From assembly GCA_964645785.1 (NCBI GenBank), contig CAZYAV010000027.1:1-33206 (forward strand): DNA of 33,206 nt, in the 5' to 3' direction. The translations under genes were made by a program, and so were the position numbers. Every line of letters starts with the position of its first letter. The stretch's first letter is position 1. This DNA is from CALWZE01 sp964645785. GTDB taxonomy: Bacteria > Bacillota > Clostridia > Oscillospirales > Ruminococcaceae. The notes beneath the pieces are model-generated. The model searched no databases and was not told where the DNA came from. It saw nothing but the letters and a program-made list of their open reading frames with translations. This document shows positions 1-8,843 of this stretch, piece after piece.

Positions 1-432
1 ATCCCCTTTGAAAAGGGTCTGCTGGGTCATTCGGACGCCGACGTGCTCGCCCACGCGGTGGCGGACGCGCTGCTCGGCGGGGCGGCGCTGGGGGATATCG
101 GGCTGCATTTCCCCGACAGCGACCCGCAGTATGCCGGGGCGGACAGCTTACAGCTGCTGCACAGGGCGGCCGCGCTGGCCGCGCAGGCGGGTTATGCGCC
201 TGCGAATATCGATGCGACGGTGCTCTGCCAGGCGCCCAGGCTGCGGCCGCATGTCGGCGCCATGCAGGAAAACCTCGCGCGTGCGTGCGGCCTGCCCCCC
301 GGCGCTGTCAGCGTCAAGGCCACCACCGAGGAGGGGCTCGGGTTCACCGGCGCGGGGGAGGGGATCGCGGCGCACGCCGTTGCGCTGCTGACCGCGCTGC
401 CGCAGGCTGCCGAAAGGAGCGGGAACTCATGA
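1..432 (+). CDS. ispF: 2-C-methyl-D-erythritol 2,4-cyclodiphosphate synthase (IspF), 5'-truncated by window edge
   Basis: IspF makes the cyclic diphosphate intermediate of the non-mevalonate (MEP) isoprenoid pathway in the cytoplasm. The visible 143 codons open in frame 1 and cover most of the family's roughly 155-160 residues, lacking about the first 25-30. Family motifs seen are GLLGHSDADVL, with the metal-binding His of GHSD, then GDIGLHFPDSDP, and near the end the conserved KATTEEGLGFTG block. The N-terminal metal-binding DxH is outside the window. An IspD-IspF fusion cannot be excluded because the start is not visible. The stop overlaps the cdaA start by four bases (ATGA), so the two are probably translationally coupled. 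The family is certain; the pairing with c-di-AMP genes is unusual. Confidence 0.95.
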   Translation: MPFEKGLLGHSDADVLAHAVADALLGGAALGDIGLHFPDSDPQYAGADSLQLLHRAAALAAQAGYAPANIDATVLCQAPRLRPHVGAMQENLARACGLPPGAVSVKATTEEGLGFTGAGEGIAAHAVALLTALPQAAERSGNS

Positions 433-1295
433 ACCGGATTGTCAGCATGATATCGGATGCGTTCACCACAATCCGCCGGACGGTCGTCTGGCAGGATCTG
501 CTGGATATTGCCATCATCGCCTATCTGATTTATGTGGCGATCACCCTCATGCGGCAGACCCGCGCGGCGCAGCTGATGCGGGGGATCATCATCCTGCTGA
601 TTGTGCGGGTGGTCGCGATGCTGGTAGGGCTGCGCACGGTCAACTTCCTGCTTGAAAATGTGCTGCAATTCGGCCTGCTGGCGGTTGTGGTGGTCTTTCA
701 GCCCGAGCTGCGCCGCGCACTGGAGCAGATGGGGCGCAACACCTTTGCCAAGCTGGGGCTGTTTTCGGATAAAATACAGGGGGACGCCGCCCTTTGGAAC
801 GAGGCAATCGTCACCATCTGCGACAGCGCGGAGCAGATGTCCCGCGAGCGGACAGGCGCGCTCATCGTCATCGAGCGCACCACCAACCTCGGCGAGATTA
901 TCCGCACCGGCACGCGGATTGACTGCGCGCCGAGCTGCGACCTGATCGAGACGATCTTCTATGAGGGCACGCCGCTGCACGACGGCGCGGTTGTGGTGCG
1001 CAATGCGCGCATCGAGGCGGCCGGCTGCCTGCTGCCCGTGTCCCAGAACACCGACATCAGCCGGGACATGGGCACCCGTCACCGCGCCGCGCTGGGCATG
1101 AGCGAGAATTCGGACGCGCTGATCGTCATTGTCTCGGAGGAGACGGGCATCATTTCGGTTGCACAGAACGGGCTGATTGTCCGGCGGCTGGATAAATCCA
1201 ACCTCTACCGCATTCTGCAAAACGAGATCATTCCCAAGCCCGAGGAGGGGGAGGAAGCGCCCAAGAGCTTTCTGGGGAGGATATTTAAAAAATGA
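429..1295 (+). CDS. cdaA: Diadenylate cyclase CdaA (membrane c-di-AMP synthase)
   Basis: CdaA condenses two ATP into the second messenger c-di-AMP, which controls potassium and osmolyte transport and cell-wall homeostasis. The protein has 288 residues, the normal family length. Three hydrophobic segments lie at about residues 22-42, 52-68 and 75-90, followed by a DisA_N catalytic domain. The two signature motifs are present: DGA at 185-187 (in PLHDGAVVV) and RHRA at 217-220 (in GTRHRAALG). The ATG at 429 is chosen because it overlaps the ispF stop as ATGA and gives the usual N-terminus; an upstream in-frame extension would run inside ispF. The cdaR gene follows with another ATGA overlap, the conserved partner arrangement. 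The glmM gene that often completes this operon in Firmicutes is not the next gene here. Confidence 0.97.
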   Translation: MNRIVSMISDAFTTIRRTVVWQDLLDIAIIAYLIYVAITLMRQTRAAQLMRGIIILLIVRVVAMLVGLRTVNFLLENVLQFGLLAVVVVFQPELRRALEQMGRNTFAKLGLFSDKIQGDAALWNEAIVTICDSAEQMSRERTGALIVIERTTNLGEIIRTGTRIDCAPSCDLIETIFYEGTPLHDGAVVVRNARIEAAGCLLPVSQNTDISRDMGTRHRAALGMSENSDALIVIVSEETGIISVAQNGLIVRRLDKSNLYRILQNEIIPKPEEGEEAPKSFLGRIFKK

Positions 1296-2542
1296 AAAAG
1301 AGAAAATCCCTCTTTGACAGCCGGGTGTTCAAGCTTGTGTTTTCGATTGTGGCGGCGGTCATCTGCTGGACGGTGGTCGCGTTCACCATCAGCAACAATA
1401 TCACCGCGACAATTTCCGACGTGCCGGTGACCATCAGCTCGGCGTCCACCTACCAGAGCCTGGGGCTGGACATTATCGACAACACCGAAACCCTCACGGT
1501 CGATGTCAAGGTGGAGGGGCCGCGCTCGGTCGTCGGCCTGCTTGACCGCAACTCGGTGCGGGTCACGCCCAGTTTTACAAATGTGCGGGAGGCGGGCACA
1601 TACGACCTGCCGCTGACCGTCACCAAAACCAACGCACTGGATGATTTCACGGTCGTCTCGGTTGACCCGGCGCGCATTACCCTGCGGTTTGACAACGCAG
1701 TCAGCCGCAAGATGACGGTGAGCGCGAATGTGACCGGGCTGGAAACGCCCGCCGACTATGTCGTGCAGAAACCGGTGGCCGTGCCGGGCGAAATCACCAT
1801 CACCGGCCCCGAGCAGGATGTCAGCGCGGTTGCGCGCGCGGTGGTGGACGTGGTGGTCAACGAACAGGTGAGCGAGACGGTTCGCCAGACCTGCGCGGTC
1901 ACCCTGGTTGACGAGGACGGCGAGTCGATTCACAGCGACGTGCTGCGGCTGGACAACGCCGAGGTGGACGTCGTTGTGCCCGTGTACAAGCGGGGGACGC
2001 TGCCGCTCATGATCGAATTTTCCAATGTGCCGGAGGGCTTTGACATCAACACTCTGCGCTACAGCCTCAGCCAGACCGAGCTGAATGTCGCCGCGGCAGC
2101 GGGCACGATCGACAGCCTCCGCCCGCTGGTGGTCGGCTACATCGACCTCGCGGCGTTTGAGCTGGGCACCAATTACACCTTTGACATCGAGCTGCCCTCC
2201 GGAATGGTCAACCTGGACAGTGTCGAGCAGGTGACGGTCTCCTTCCAGCGGGATACGCTGGCGAGCAAGCGGGTCAACGTGACCGACATCCGGGTGCAGA
2301 ACGCGCCCGACAGCATCTCGGTCGCGGTGCGCACCGACCGCATCCGCAACGTCACGGTCGTCGGCCCGCAGGAGGATATCGACAGCCTGCTGGCGGGCTC
2401 GGTCGTCGCGATTGTGGATATGGATGAGCTGATTGTCGAACAGGGCAGCTACAACGTCCCGGTTCGGTTTATGGTCACCTCCAACAGCACAACCTTTGTC
2501 ACCGGCAACTACACGGTGCTCATCGAAGTGGAGCCGGCCTGA
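1292..2542 (+). CDS. cdaR: CdaR/YbbR-domain regulator of diadenylate cyclase
   Basis: CdaR is the single-pass membrane partner of CdaA and modulates its cyclase activity from the extracytoplasmic side. The 416-residue protein has a short basic N-terminus (MKKRKSLFDSR), one membrane helix at about residues 12-31, and then a long extracellular portion. That portion consists of repeated beta-rich YbbR modules of about 80-90 residues, recognisable by recurring ...V.GP...V... segments near residues 70, 165, 250 and 350. The start overlaps the cdaA stop by four bases and the stop overlaps the next start by one base (TGATG), so all three genes should be co-translated. Length and topology are typical of the family. 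Confidence 0.93.
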   Translation: MKKRKSLFDSRVFKLVFSIVAAVICWTVVAFTISNNITATISDVPVTISSASTYQSLGLDIIDNTETLTVDVKVEGPRSVVGLLDRNSVRVTPSFTNVREAGTYDLPLTVTKTNALDDFTVVSVDPARITLRFDNAVSRKMTVSANVTGLETPADYVVQKPVAVPGEITITGPEQDVSAVARAVVDVVVNEQVSETVRQTCAVTLVDEDGESIHSDVLRLDNAEVDVVVPVYKRGTLPLMIEFSNVPEGFDINTLRYSLSQTELNVAAAAGTIDSLRPLVVGYIDLAAFELGTNYTFDIELPSGMVNLDSVEQVTVSFQRDTLASKRVNVTDIRVQNAPDSISVAVRTDRIRNVTVVGPQEDIDSLLAGSVVAIVDMDELIVEQGSYNVPVRFMVTSNSTTFVTGNYTVLIEVEPA

Positions 2543-4128
2543 TGCTGACGGTATCGGGTCTGCGGCTTGCGCTGGCCGAGCCGGACGAGGCGGCGGTCGC
2601 CCGCGCGCTCGGGCTGCTCGGGGTTTCGGGGGATGCGGTGCGGCAGGCGCGGCTGCGCCGGGTCTCCTATGACGCGCGGCACGGCGGGGTGTGCAAGGTC
2701 TGCTCGGTGGCGGTGGAGCTGGAAAGCCCCGCGCTGGAGCAGCAGCTGGCCGCCCGCACGCCCGGCGCCGCCTTTTCGCAGCGGGCGCCCTTCCGGCCGG
2801 TTCCGGGCAGCGAGCCGCTGCGGGCGCGCCCCGTCGTCATCGGCTTTGGCCCGGCGGGCATGTTTGCCGCGCTGCTGCTGAGTGAGGCGGGCTACCGGCC
2901 GCTGGTGCTGGAGCGCGGCGGCGCGATTGAGCGGCGGGTGCAGTCGGTCGGGGCGTTTTTTGCGGGCGGCGCGCTGGATTCGGAATGCAACGTGCAGTTC
3001 GGCGAGGGCGGCGCGGGCGCGTTTTCGGACGGCAAGCTGACCACCCGCATCAACGACCCGCTGTGCGACTATGTGCTGGAAACCTTTGTAAAATTCGGCG
3101 CGCCGGCCGATATCCTGTATAAAGCCAAGCCGCATGTCGGCACGGATAAGCTGCGGGAGGTGGTGCGCGCGCTGCGGCTGGCGGTGGAGAAAAACGGCGG
3201 CGAGGTGCGGTTTGGCGCGCGGGTCGACGACCTGCTGCTGCGCGGCGGCAGCCTGCGGGCGGTGGTCTGCGGCGGCGCGGAGATTCCGGCGCAGGCGGCG
3301 GTGCTCTGCTGCGGGCACAGCGCGCGGGACACCTTTGCGATGCTGCGGCGGCGCGGGCTCCCCTTAAGCGCAAAGCCCTTTTCGGTGGGCGCGCGCATCG
3401 AGCATCTGCAAAGCGATATCGACCGCGCCGTCTTTGGCCGGTATGCCGAAAGCCCCCTTGTGCCGCGCGGGGAATACGCGCTGTCGGCCAGGGCGGCGGA
3501 CGGCCGCGGGGTATACACCTTCTGCATGTGCCCGGGCGGCACGGTCGTCGCCGCCGCGAGCGAGCCGGGTGGCGTCGCGGTCAACGGGATGAGCGAATAC
3601 GCGCGGGACGGCAAAAACGCGAACAGCGCGGTTGTCGTCTCGGTGCTGCCGGAGGATTTCGGCGGCGACCCGTTTGCGGCGGTCGCGTTCCAGCGCCGGC
3701 TGGAGCAGGCGGCCTACGAGATGGGCGGCGGCGGGTTCTGCGCCCCCGCGCAGGATCTGCAGAGCCTGCTGGACGGGCGCGCCGGCCTGCGGATTACCCG
3801 GGTGGAGCCGAGCTATCCGCGCGGGGTGTGCGCGGGGGATTTCCGCGCCCTGTTTGGCCAGGCACTGTGCGGTGCGCTTGTGCAGGGCATCCGCGGAATG
3901 GGCAGGCGGCTGCGCGGCTTTGACGGCGGCGGCGCGCTGCTGACCGGCGTCGAGACCCGCACTTCCTCCCCGGTGCGGGTGGCGCGCGGCGAGGCGCGCA
4001 CCGCGCCCGGCGCGGACGGCCTTTATCCCTGCGGGGAGGGCGCGGGCTATGCCGGCGGCATCATGAGCGCGGCGGTCGACGGGCTGAAAACCGCCGCCGC
4101 GATTATTGAACGGTACCGGGTGGTCTGA
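2542..4128 (+). CDS. FAD-dependent dehydrogenase, COG2509-type
   Basis: This is a 528-residue flavoprotein of the uncharacterised FAD-dependent dehydrogenase family found widely in Firmicutes; the substrate is unknown. A small N-terminal region (residues 1-90) precedes a Rossmann dinucleotide-binding motif, GFGPAG at 101-106, with the ER of VLERGG about 20 residues later. Downstream lie the family segments FGEGGAGAFSDGKLTTR and, near the C-terminus, GLYPCGEGAGYAGGIMSAAVDG, which closes the FAD site. The ATG shares one base with the cdaR stop, so translation is coupled to the c-di-AMP genes. A functional link to c-di-AMP is only suggested by that coupling. The coding region is extremely GC-rich, which produces long false open frames in other phases. 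Confidence 0.9.
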   Translation: MLTVSGLRLALAEPDEAAVARALGLLGVSGDAVRQARLRRVSYDARHGGVCKVCSVAVELESPALEQQLAARTPGAAFSQRAPFRPVPGSEPLRARPVVIGFGPAGMFAALLLSEAGYRPLVLERGGAIERRVQSVGAFFAGGALDSECNVQFGEGGAGAFSDGKLTTRINDPLCDYVLETFVKFGAPADILYKAKPHVGTDKLREVVRALRLAVEKNGGEVRFGARVDDLLLRGGSLRAVVCGGAEIPAQAAVLCCGHSARDTFAMLRRRGLPLSAKPFSVGARIEHLQSDIDRAVFGRYAESPLVPRGEYALSARAADGRGVYTFCMCPGGTVVAAASEPGGVAVNGMSEYARDGKNANSAVVVSVLPEDFGGDPFAAVAFQRRLEQAAYEMGGGGFCAPAQDLQSLLDGRAGLRITRVEPSYPRGVCAGDFRALFGQALCGALVQGIRGMGRRLRGFDGGGALLTGVETRTSSPVRVARGEARTAPGADGLYPCGEGAGYAGGIMSAAVDGLKTAAAIIERYRVV

Positions 4129-4161
4129 GCGGAATCAGAGAGAAAGAGGACGGCAAACGGA

Positions 4162-6213
4162 ATGCCTGCATTCAAACGGTGGACGGTGAAAAACGCGGAG
4201 GAATCCGCCATCAAGGCGCTCTGCGGGTCGCTGGGGATTTCCAGCCTTGCGGCGCGCGCGCTTGCGGCGCGCGGCTATGCCGACCCCGAGGCCGCCCGCG
4301 GCTTTCTGCAGCCCGACAGCCTGCTGGAGCCGCCGGGGCATATTGCGGACATGGAAAAGGCCGCGCAGCGGATTAACCGCGCAATCGAGGCACAGGAGCG
4401 CATCGCGGTGTTTGGGGATTACGACGTGGACGGGGTAACCTCGACCACCCTGCTGTGCCAGTACCTGCAAAGCCGGGGCGCGCAGGTTGCCTGCTCGCTG
4501 CCGACGCGGGAATCCTCCGGGTACGGCCTGTCCAACACGGCGGTCGACAACCTCGCGGCCTACGGCGCGTCCCTGATTGTGACGGTGGACAACGGCATCT
4601 CCGCCTATGCGGAAATCGCCTATGCGGCGCAGAAGGGGATGGACGTGATTGTCTGCGACCACCACCTGCCGGGGGAGACGCTGCCCCCGGCCTACGCGGT
4701 TGTCGACCCGCTGCGCGCGGACGACACAAGCTCGTTCAAGGAACTGGCCGGGGTCGGGGTCGCGTTCAAGCTGGTCTGCGCGGTCGAGGGCTGCCTGCCA
4801 GAGGAGCTGGCGGAGGAATACGGCTGGCTGGTTGCGTTGGGCACCATCGCGGATATCATGCCCCTGGTGGGGGAGAACCGGATGCTTGTTAAGGCCGGGC
4901 TGGAGCAGCTGGCCTTTTGTGAAAACTGCGGCATCCGCGCGCTCTGCGAGGCGGCGGGGGTGGATATGGAGGAGATGGACGCGCAGACGGTCGCGTTCAC
5001 CATCTCGCCCAGGATCAATGCGGCGGGGCGGATGGGCAGCGCGGAGCTGGCGCTCTCCCTGCTGCTGGCCGACGACCCGGACGAGGCCGCGCGCCTGGCC
5101 GGGCAGCTGGAGCAGATGAACCGGGATCGCCAGGCAACCGAGCAGGAGGTCGAGCGCCGGATTGCCGCCCGTATCGACAGCGACCCCGAGATGCTGCGCC
5201 GCCCGGTGCTGGTCGTCTCGGGGGAGGGGCTGCACGCCGGGGTGATCGGGATCGCCTGTTCCCGGCTGGTGGAGCGGTACGGCAAGCCGGTGGTGCTCAT
5301 CTCGCTGGACGGGGACTGCGCCAAGGGCAGCGGGCGCTCGGTGCGCGGCTTTTCGCTGTATGACGCGATCAGCGCGTGCGGCGACCTGCTGCAAAAATAC
5401 GGCGGGCACGAGCTGGCGGCCGGCTTTACGATTGACCCGGCGCTGGTCGAGCCGTTCAAGGAGCGGCTGTTTGATTACTGCAAAACCCATACCTGGGCGG
5501 CGAGCACACCTGAGCTGCGGGTGGACAGCTATGTGGATCTTGCCGAAATCAGCGAAAAGGCGGTGCGGGAGCTGGCGCTGCTGGCGCCGTTCGGGCGCGC
5601 GAACGACGAGCCGGTCTACGCCGTGCAGGGCGCGGTGGTCACCGCGATTGCCCCGCTGGGCGAGCGGCACACCCGGCTGACCCTGCGGCAGGGCGGCCGC
5701 ACCATCACAGGGGCGCTGTTCTCGGTGCGGCCGGACGCGTTGGCCGTCCGGGTGGGGGACGAGGTGCGTGCGGCGTTTACCCTGTCGATTTACCGGGCGC
5801 AGAGCCGCCCGTGCGTCTCGGTCAAGTTCCGGGACATTGCGCCCGCGGCGGTGGACGGCCGCGCGTTTGATTCGCTGGACGCCTACCGGCGGCTTTGCGC
5901 GGGCGGCGGGCTGGACGGCGCGGCGCGCGCGCTGCTTGCGCCGACCCGGCAGGAGGTCGCCTATGTGTACCGGAAGCTGCGCGCCGCCGAGTGCGACCGC
6001 GGCAACCTCGCGCGGGTGTGCGCGGAATTTGACGCGCTGCCGCTGGGAAAAACCGAGGCGGTGTTTGATATCCTGCTGGAGCTGGGGCATCTGGAGCTGC
6101 ACGGCGGCATTGTGCGGGCGGCGGATCACCCGGAGAAGAAGGAACTTGGGAGTTCTGCGCTGTTTGCGCGGCTGAACGGGGAACAAAACCATGACGAAAC
6201 CGATGGAATTTGA
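4162..6213 (+). CDS. recJ: Single-stranded-DNA-specific exonuclease RecJ
   Basis: RecJ is a 5'-to-3' ssDNA exonuclease acting in recombination and mismatch/base-excision repair. The 683-residue protein carries the DHH phosphoesterase motifs in order: DYDVDG at 86-91, TVDNGI near 141-146 and CDHH at 165-168. A DHHA1 region follows with KGSGRSVRGF and the GGH-x2-AAG motif in KYGGHELAAGF, then an OB-like domain and a C-terminal extension of about 130 residues of the kind seen in Firmicute RecJ. The ATG at 4162 is preceded by a purine-rich ribosome site (gagaaagagga). The last 23 bases overlap the rel gene, which is in another frame. Confidence 0.95.
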   Translation: MPAFKRWTVKNAEESAIKALCGSLGISSLAARALAARGYADPEAARGFLQPDSLLEPPGHIADMEKAAQRINRAIEAQERIAVFGDYDVDGVTSTTLLCQYLQSRGAQVACSLPTRESSGYGLSNTAVDNLAAYGASLIVTVDNGISAYAEIAYAAQKGMDVIVCDHHLPGETLPPAYAVVDPLRADDTSSFKELAGVGVAFKLVCAVEGCLPEELAEEYGWLVALGTIADIMPLVGENRMLVKAGLEQLAFCENCGIRALCEAAGVDMEEMDAQTVAFTISPRINAAGRMGSAELALSLLLADDPDEAARLAGQLEQMNRDRQATEQEVERRIAARIDSDPEMLRRPVLVVSGEGLHAGVIGIACSRLVERYGKPVVLISLDGDCAKGSGRSVRGFSLYDAISACGDLLQKYGGHELAAGFTIDPALVEPFKERLFDYCKTHTWAASTPELRVDSYVDLAEISEKAVRELALLAPFGRANDEPVYAVQGAVVTAIAPLGERHTRLTLRQGGRTITGALFSVRPDALAVRVGDEVRAAFTLSIYRAQSRPCVSVKFRDIAPAAVDGRAFDSLDAYRRLCAGGGLDGAARALLAPTRQEVAYVYRKLRAAECDRGNLARVCAEFDALPLGKTEAVFDILLELGHLELHGGIVRAADHPEKKELGSSALFARLNGEQNHDETDGI

Positions 6214-8368
6214 GGATCTGAAAAAACAGATTGCGGCGTCCGGCCGCCAGTACGACATGGAGCGGATCAACCGGGCGTACGCGCTTGCCGAAAAGAGCCA
6301 CGCCGGGCAGCGCCGCCGCTCGGGCGAGCCGTATATCACCCACCCGGTCTATGTCGCCAGCCTGCTGGTGGATATGGGGCTGGACACCGAGAGCCTGTGC
6401 GCCGCGCTGCTGCACGACGTGGTGGAGGATACCGGCGTGCCCCTTTCCGAAATCCGGGCAAAGTTCGGCGAGGACGTCGCGCTGCTGGTGGACGGGGTGA
6501 CCAAGCTGGGGCAGATCCCCTTTTCCTCGCTGGAGGAGCAGCAGGCCGAAAACGTCCGCAAAATGCTGTTTGCGATGTCGCGGGATATCCGGGTCATGAT
6601 TATCAAGCTGTGCGACCGGCTGCACAATATGCGCACGCTGGAGGCGATGCCGGAGCAGAAGCAGCGCGCAAAATCCCTGGAGACTATGGAGGTCTACGCC
6701 CCCATCGCCCACCGGCTGGGCATGAGCACGGTCAAGGAGGAGCTGGAGGATCTTGCGCTAAAATACCTCGACCCGGTCGGCTACGACGAGATTACAAAGC
6801 TGTTGGAGCAGGGCGGCGGCGGGGAATTTATCCAGCGCATCAGCGGGGATATCCGCGCGCGGCTGGAGCAGAACGGCATGGCAGAATGCGAGATTGAAAG
6901 CCGCATCAAATCCAAATACAGCATCTACCGCAAGCTGTATATGCACAACAAATCCATCGAGGAGATTTACGATATTTACGCGGTGCGGGTGATTCTGGAC
7001 ACGGTGACCGAGTGCTACAACGCGCTGGGCATCATCCACGACATGTACCGCCCGCTGCCCAACCGGTTCAAGGATTATATCTCAACCCCCAAGCCGAACA
7101 TGTATCAGTCGCTGCACACGACGGTCATCGGCAAGGACGCGATTCCGTTTGAAATCCAGATCCGCACCTTTGACATGCATTACACCGCCGAATACGGCAT
7201 CGCGGCGCACTGGAAATACAAATCCGGCATCAACGGCAAGGATAAGCTGGAGGAGCGGCTCGCCTGGGTGCGGCAGCTGCTGGAAAGCCAGAAGGAATCG
7301 GAGGACGCGGTCGACATCCTGCGCAATATCAAGAGCGACCTGCTGCCCGAGGAGGTCTATGTCTTTACCCCAAAGGGGGACGTCATCAACCTGCCGGTGG
7401 GCGCAACGGTGATCGACTTTGCGTACGCAATCCACTCCGCCGTCGGCAACCGGATGACCGGTGCAAAGGTCAACGGCAGGATTGTGCCGCTCAGCTATCC
7501 GGTCAAGACGGGCGAAATTGTGGAGGTCATCACCGGCGCAAAGGACAAGGGACCCAGCCGGGACTGGCTGGGCATCGTCAAAACAGGCGAGGCCAAGAGC
7601 AAGATCCGCGCCTGGTTCAAGCGGGAGCGCAAGGAGGAGAACATCGTCGAGGGCAAGCAGGCCTTCGACCGGGAGCTGCGCCGGTACATGATCTCCATCC
7701 CGCCCGACCAGTACGACGCGTTCTGCGGGGAAATCGCCAAGCGGCAGAAGCTGAACAGCACCGAGGAGATGTTCGCCTCCATCGGTTACGGCGGGCTGCT
7801 GATGTCCCGCCTGATGCCCAAAATCAAGGAGGAATACGCAAAGCTCGTCAAGCAGAGCGACCCGGCCGCCGTGTTCGACGTGCCGAAGGCGCCGCAGAAA
7901 ACCAAGGCGGTGGATGGGGTAATTGTCGAGGGGCTGGACAACTGCCTTGTCAAATTCGCCCAGTGCTGCAACCCGCTGCCGGGGGACGACATCGTCGGCT
8001 TTATCACGCGGGGGCACGGCGTCTCGATACACAAGCGGGACTGCGTCAACGTCCGCGCGGCGCAGATGGTGGACGAGAATTCCCTGCGGCTGATTCACGT
8101 CGAGTGGGCGGACAATGTCAAGGAGGCGTTCAAATCCACCCTCGAAATTATCTGCAACGACCGGCAGGGGCTGATTGCGGACGTGAGCACCCAGCTGGCG
8201 ATGATGCGCATCCCCATCCGCTCGTTTGGCACAAAGGTGACGCAGGACGGCCGCGCGATTATCACGGTCACCATCGAAATCAACAGCATCGAGCACCTGA
8301 AATCGGTCATCGCGCGGCTCGCCAAGATTCGGGACGTCGTCTCGGTCGAGCGCGCGGCGGCGCAGTGA
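6191..8368 (+). CDS. rel: Bifunctional (p)ppGpp synthetase/hydrolase (Rel, RSH family)
   Basis: This is the stringent-response enzyme that makes and degrades (p)ppGpp in the cytoplasm, in association with ribosomes. The 725-residue protein has the full long-RSH architecture. The HD hydrolase domain has H51 and HDVVED at 75-80. The synthetase domain includes KSKYSIYRKL and KDYISTPKPNMYQSLH. A TGS domain (EEVYVFTPKGDVINLP) follows, then the helical/RIS region with QCCNPLPGDDIVG, and a C-terminal ACT domain (about 650-725). The hydrolase catalytic residues are intact, so both activities are expected. The start overlaps recJ by 23 bases; a second in-frame ATG four codons later is possible. The order recJ-rel-dtd-MBL-hemZ is a known Clostridia arrangement. 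Confidence 0.97.
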   Translation: MTKPMEFEDLKKQIAASGRQYDMERINRAYALAEKSHAGQRRRSGEPYITHPVYVASLLVDMGLDTESLCAALLHDVVEDTGVPLSEIRAKFGEDVALLVDGVTKLGQIPFSSLEEQQAENVRKMLFAMSRDIRVMIIKLCDRLHNMRTLEAMPEQKQRAKSLETMEVYAPIAHRLGMSTVKEELEDLALKYLDPVGYDEITKLLEQGGGGEFIQRISGDIRARLEQNGMAECEIESRIKSKYSIYRKLYMHNKSIEEIYDIYAVRVILDTVTECYNALGIIHDMYRPLPNRFKDYISTPKPNMYQSLHTTVIGKDAIPFEIQIRTFDMHYTAEYGIAAHWKYKSGINGKDKLEERLAWVRQLLESQKESEDAVDILRNIKSDLLPEEVYVFTPKGDVINLPVGATVIDFAYAIHSAVGNRMTGAKVNGRIVPLSYPVKTGEIVEVITGAKDKGPSRDWLGIVKTGEAKSKIRAWFKRERKEENIVEGKQAFDRELRRYMISIPPDQYDAFCGEIAKRQKLNSTEEMFASIGYGGLLMSRLMPKIKEEYAKLVKQSDPAAVFDVPKAPQKTKAVDGVIVEGLDNCLVKFAQCCNPLPGDDIVGFITRGHGVSIHKRDCVNVRAAQMVDENSLRLIHVEWADNVKEAFKSTLEIICNDRQGLIADVSTQLAMMRIPIRSFGTKVTQDGRAIITVTIEINSIEHLKSVIARLAKIRDVVSVERAAAQ

Positions 8369-8381
8369 AGGGCGGTGCGGC

Positions 8382-8843
8382 ATGAGAGCGGTGGTGCAGC
8401 GGGTGCGCCGCGCGTCGGTCAGCATTGACGGGGCGGTGCGCGCGCAGATTGATGGCGGGCTGATGATCCTGTTCGGCGTGGGGCAGGGAGACACCCTCGA
8501 GATGATTCCGCGCCTTGCGCGCAAAATCGCGGGGCTGCGCATCTTCTGCGACGAAGCGGGCAAAATGAACCGCAGCGCGCTTGACCTTGGGCTGGGCGCG
8601 CTGGTCGTGTCCAATTTCACCCTGTTTGCGGACAGCCGGAAGGGCTACCGCCCCTCCTTTGCGGGGGCGGCGGAGCCGGCGTTTGCCCGCCGCGCCTACG
8701 ACGCCTTTGTGCAGGCGCTGCGCGCCTACCCCTTCTCCCGGTTCGGCACGGGGGAATTCGGCGCGGATATGCAGCTTGAGCTGCAAAACGACGGACCGGT
8801 CACGATCATACTCGATACACAGGAATGGGGGACGGGAAAATGA
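8382..8843 (+). CDS. dtd: D-aminoacyl-tRNA deacylase Dtd
   Basis: Dtd removes D-amino acids, and glycine mischarged on tRNA-Ala, from tRNAs. The 153-residue protein is of normal length and starts with the canonical MRAVVQRVRRASVSI. The two active-site motifs are recognisable: SNFT at 77-80 followed by LFADSRKGYRPSF, and GPVT at 138-141. The first motif is usually SQFT, so the conserved Gln is replaced here by Asn, while Thr80 is kept. The gene lies 13 bases after rel with a short purine-rich leader. Its stop overlaps the next start as ATGA, so it is coupled to the MBL hydrolase. Confidence 0.95.
   Translation: MRAVVQRVRRASVSIDGAVRAQIDGGLMILFGVGQGDTLEMIPRLARKIAGLRIFCDEAGKMNRSALDLGLGALVVSNFTLFADSRKGYRPSFAGAAEPAFARRAYDAFVQALRAYPFSRFGTGEFGADMQLELQNDGPVTIILDTQEWGTGK

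Noticed and set aside
4135..6339. A 734-codon open frame on the minus strand opposite recJ
   Set aside because: It is an antisense shadow of a well-supported RecJ gene in very GC-rich DNA; its product is Arg/Gln/His-rich with no family motifs.
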